Notes under the pieces: generated by a model
Seen by the model: only the letters and a program-made list of their open reading frames with translations
Databases searched by the model: none
Told to the model about the DNA's origin: nothing
Translations under genes and position numbers: made by a program
Assembly (NCBI GenBank): GCA_937891805.1
Contig: CALATK010000297.1
Location: forward strand, 1-6,799
Length of the DNA stretch: 6,799 bases
Source of the DNA: an uncultured Fibrobacter sp.
GTDB taxonomy: Bacteria > Fibrobacterota > Fibrobacteria > Fibrobacterales > Fibrobacteraceae
Reading direction: 5' to 3'
Shown here: one piece after another, positions 6,160 to 6,799 of the stretch
Numbering within the stretch: the stretch's first letter is position 1
Layout of the letters: each line of letters begins with the position of its first letter

Positions 6160-6511
6160 CTACAGCTTTCCCGATTCTATCATGGACTTGAGGGAATCTT
6201 CGGCGACGGCGGTCCAGTGCCTGAGCACCCTGCTGGTCGAATCCCGCTGGAGGCCCATGGACCAGATGTCCCAGGCCGCCGGAACGTCTCCTTCGTTCCA
6301 GTACAGGTTCCCAAGGTTCACGTAGGCCGACATGAAGGTAGAATCCCTGGTGATGGTATAGATGTAAATGTCCTTGGCTTCGTCCGTGCGGCCCAGGTTT
6401 TCAAAGATGAGGGCCTTCAGGTTAAAGCTGTAGAAATTGCTGGAGTCAAGCGCAATGGAGCGGGCCATCAAACAGCTGAAAGTTGTACCTGAGATCGCTC
6501 TGATTGATGCG
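6160..6511 (-). CDS. TPR-repeat protein, 3' end only, broken by a sequence join
   Basis: Only the C-terminal part is trustworthy. From about 6470 down, the frame reads LMARSIALDSSN and then two tetratricopeptide-like repeats: NFYSFNLKALIFENLGRTDE with its second helix, and SAYVNLGNLYWNEGDVPAAW with its second helix. The end reads SLKSMIESGKL, and the stop touches the kinase ATG. TPR units form helical pairs that mediate protein-protein contacts, so the protein may be a partner or scaffold for the kinase. Upstream of about 6470 the same frame stays open but becomes Cys/Arg/Pro-rich and unlike a TPR, and beyond ~6512 the DNA codes in another frame for an unrelated protein. The native 5' part is therefore missing, and an ATG at 6639 is not a real start. 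The left limit is certain; the right limit lies somewhere in 6470-6517. Confidence 0.7.
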
Positions 6512-6517
6512 GGTACG
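6471..6517. other. Probable chimeric join between two unrelated sequences
   Basis: To the left, the minus strand codes for a TPR protein; to the right it codes, in a different frame, for a Clostridia-type protein. Neither coding pattern is convincing in these ~47 bases. No inverted repeats, target-site duplication, tRNA or integrase signal marks a natural insertion here. An assembly or library chimera is the simplest reading; a genuine recombination joint is less likely. Confidence 0.6.
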
Positions 6518-6799
6518 CAGCGCATCCTCCAAAAAGGCAGCTGTATCCACGCCTGCAACACAAAAGCCCTCCGACAGGTCGTACCGCTTGGCGGTTTCGC
6601 CCTCCCAGTACAGATAATTGTAGGTCTGACCGCGCTCATCGGTCAGCGTGCCGTCAGGCTCTGCAATGACCGTCCAGCCGTCCTTGTATGCAGGATAAGT
6701 ACAAGTCAAATCTCCGTCAAGGGCAAGTTCTACGGAAACCTCCGTTTCCTCCTCCGGGTAGAGATAGATCACGGGCTTCTCCGCGGCAGGAGCCTCGGG
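6512..6799 (-). CDS. Fragment of a Firmicutes-type hypothetical protein (KPVIYLYPEEE motif)
   Basis: The frame is open from the right edge: PEAPAAEKPVIYLYPEEE at the start, then TCTYPAYKDGWTVIAEPDGT, YNYLYWEG and EGFCVAGVDTAAFLEDAL. I recall this pattern from uncharacterised proteins of gut Clostridia, where the segment is a beta-rich domain of unknown function and is followed by a stretch like LGLTxREANEFIVYWLP. Here that continuation is absent: after EDAL-RT the frame runs into an unrelated tail until a stop at 6446. The fragment thus lacks both its N-terminus (window edge) and its C-terminus (join). Family recognition is from memory and could not be verified by search. Nothing suggests a functional link to the kinase unit. 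Confidence 0.65.

Noticed and set aside
6440..6560. Mobile-element insertion as the cause of the right-end switch
   Set aside because: No terminal inverted repeats, target duplication, transposase or integrase segment is visible.
6471..6639. N-terminal 50-60 codons of the TPR frame, starting at ATG 6639
   Set aside because: The residues are Cys/Pro/Arg-rich and do not look like a TPR or a signal sequence; another frame here codes for a recognisable unrelated protein.

Overview
The window looks like a fragment of a Gram-negative bacterial chromosome, probably from a metagenome. For about its first 6.5 kb I infer a member of the Fibrobacteres-Chlorobi-Bacteroidetes group, and within it I lean towards a Fibrobacter-like organism. 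The grounds are two divergent genes that each carry a TAnnTTTG promoter element (the Bacteroidetes-type -7 box) just before the start codon, the moderately high GC with C/G-ending codons, and the gene set. This assignment rests on pattern recognition, not on a database search. The last ~290 bases read as a different, Firmicutes (Clostridia)-type protein, joined inside a gene, so the right end is most likely a chimeric assembly join.

Layout. (1) 1-952, minus: 5' part of rapA, a SNF2-type ATPase that recycles RNA polymerase; the gene runs off the left edge. (2) 953-1061: a short divergent promoter region with an 11-bp inverted repeat. (3) 1062-3080, plus: a two-gene unit, a GYF_2-RDD membrane protein followed 9 bases later by murA, the first committed enzyme of peptidoglycan synthesis. 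(4) 3090-~6470, minus: a tightly packed unit transcribed right to left: TPR protein (only its 3' part remains), transmembrane Hanks-type Ser/Thr kinase, GAF-containing sigma-54 activator and a small exported Pro/Arg-rich protein. Gene boundaries in it abut or overlap by 4 bases. (5) ~6512-6799, minus: a fragment of an unrelated protein with a KPVIYLYPEEE motif.

How the genes may work together. murA and the RDD protein appear to be co-transcribed and are convergent with the signalling unit. In that unit the kinase and the sigma-54 activator are almost certainly translationally coupled. The activator has no receiver domain, so a signal could reach it through its GAF domain, through phosphorylation by the kinase, or both (inference). 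The TPR protein upstream and the exported protein downstream could be a partner and an output or sensor component, but nothing in their sequences proves this.

No tRNA, rRNA, CRISPR array, insertion sequence or phage gene was seen. The only noncoding gaps are 953-1061 and 3081-3089 plus a few bases between genes.
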